6,168 nucleotides of DNA from Gammaproteobacteria bacterium (GTDB lineage: Bacteria > Pseudomonadota > Gammaproteobacteria > Xanthomonadales > Rhodanobacteraceae). Position numbers and translations under genes: made by a program. Location: the NCBI GenBank assembly GCA_005877675.1, contig VBNZ01000192.1:2997-9164 (forward strand), in the 5' to 3' direction. The notes beneath the pieces are model-generated. The model made no database searches. It was given only the letters and a program-made list of their open reading frames with translations, and had not been told where the DNA came from. Within the stretch, counting starts at the first letter, position 1, and each line of letters opens with the position of its first letter. Shown here in pieces: positions 5,952-6,168 of this stretch.

Positions 5952-6025
5952 CGGGACCCGGGACTCGGGGTTCGGAAGAGCAGATCGCTTCCTGCCTTTT
6001 CCCGAATCCCGAATCCCGAGTCCCG
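5952..6025. repeat. 74-bp degenerate GGGACTC-type palindromic element (atpD-atpC gap)
   Basis: The left arm has three 7-bp units, GGGACCC, GGGACTC and GGGGTTC (5953-5973). The right arm has GAATCCC, GAATCCC and GAGTCCC (6004-6024). They pair in the same 7-bp register with a few mismatches. Inside, GCAG (5980-5983) can pair with CTGC (5992-5995), closing an 8-base loop. The unit sequence and layout match the atpA-atpG element, so they are probably two members of one family with different unit numbers. It starts five bases after the intended atpD stop and ends seven bases before the atpC Shine-Dalgarno. Confidence 0.82.
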
Positions 6026-6032
6026 CATCACC

Positions 6033-6036
6033 GGAG
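6033..6036 (+). promoter_or_regulatory. Probable Shine-Dalgarno of atpC
   Basis: GGAG lies ten bases before the ATG at 6047, a slightly long spacing. It is just outside the preceding hairpin. Confidence 0.6.
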
Positions 6037-6046
6037 CAATCACACC

Positions 6047-6168
6047 ATGACCACCACGATTCGCTGCGACATCGTCAGCGCCGAAGCCGAAATCTTTCAC
6101 GGCGAGGCGAAGATGATCGTCGCCACCGGCGAGGAAGGCGAACTCGGCATCGTGCCGCGTCACGCGCC
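6047..6168 (+). CDS. atpC: ATP synthase F1 subunit epsilon, N-terminal part (3' truncated by window)
   Basis: Epsilon binds gamma and the c ring at the foot of the rotor, and its C-terminal helices can inhibit ATP hydrolysis. Forty codons are visible, beginning MTTTIRCDIVSAEAEIFHGEA and reaching EGELGIVPRHA. The Val-Ser-Ala-Glu start of the beta sandwich and the Gly-Glu-Leu-Gly-Ile-x-Pro-x-His-Ala motif are diagnostic of the family. The start is set by alignment to E. coli epsilon and by the GGAG upstream. The inhibitory C-terminal helices lie beyond the window, so their state is unknown. Confidence 0.96.
   Translation, partial: MTTTIRCDIVSAEAEIFHGEAKMIVATGEEGELGIVPRHA

Noticed and set aside
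5644..6050. C-terminal extension of atpD running to the atpC start, with a TGA overlapping the atpC ATG
   Set aside because: It arises only from the frame shift at the deletion. The family C terminus lies in the other frame and ends at 5946, so the ATGA overlap is accidental.

Overview
The window is one strand of an F1Fo ATP synthase operon in the order atpB-E-F-H-A-G-D-C, the usual gammaproteobacterial arrangement. It starts inside atpB and stops 40 codons into atpC. The DNA is GC-rich. AtpD carries two short insertions (near residues 196-205 and 242-247) relative to E. coli that I recall from Xanthomonas-type AtpD. Two gaps contain 7-bp-period GGGACTC-type repeats of a kind I associate with Xanthomonadaceae and relatives. 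I therefore infer a member of the Xanthomonadales (Lysobacterales), possibly Rhodanobacteraceae. No genus can be named from this evidence.

Layout: the first part encodes Fo, with atpB (subunit a, 5' truncated), atpE (c ring) and atpF (b stalk). The F1 genes follow: atpH (delta), atpA (alpha), atpG (gamma), atpD (beta) and atpC (epsilon, 3' truncated). Protons cross at the a/c interface and turn the c ring with gamma and epsilon. The b/delta stalk holds alpha3beta3 still while beta makes ATP. No promoter or operon terminator lies in the window. No gene-free stretch exceeds 300 bases; the longest gap, about 150 bases, is filled by a repeat element.

Two genes are broken as read. atpF lacks one base in a C run near 1165, which swaps its last 34 residues for unrelated sequence. 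atpD lacks 47 bases at about 5643, which removes 16 highly conserved residues, including the equivalent of E. coli beta-Tyr354, and shifts the frame ahead of the DELSEED domain. All other genes are intact and well conserved. Either these are sequencing or assembly errors, or this copy of an essential operon is decaying.

The second notable feature is that the last three gene junctions each hold a palindromic repeat: a 135-bp hairpin with perfect 30-bp arms between atpA and atpG, an 84-bp double hairpin of a different family between atpG and atpD, and a degenerate relative of the first between atpD and atpC. Smaller hairpins lie in the atpE-atpF and atpH-atpA gaps. These could tune the unequal subunit output an ATP synthase needs, or may simply be tolerated mobile repeats. 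I found no new gene system; the interest lies in the lesions and the intergenic structure.
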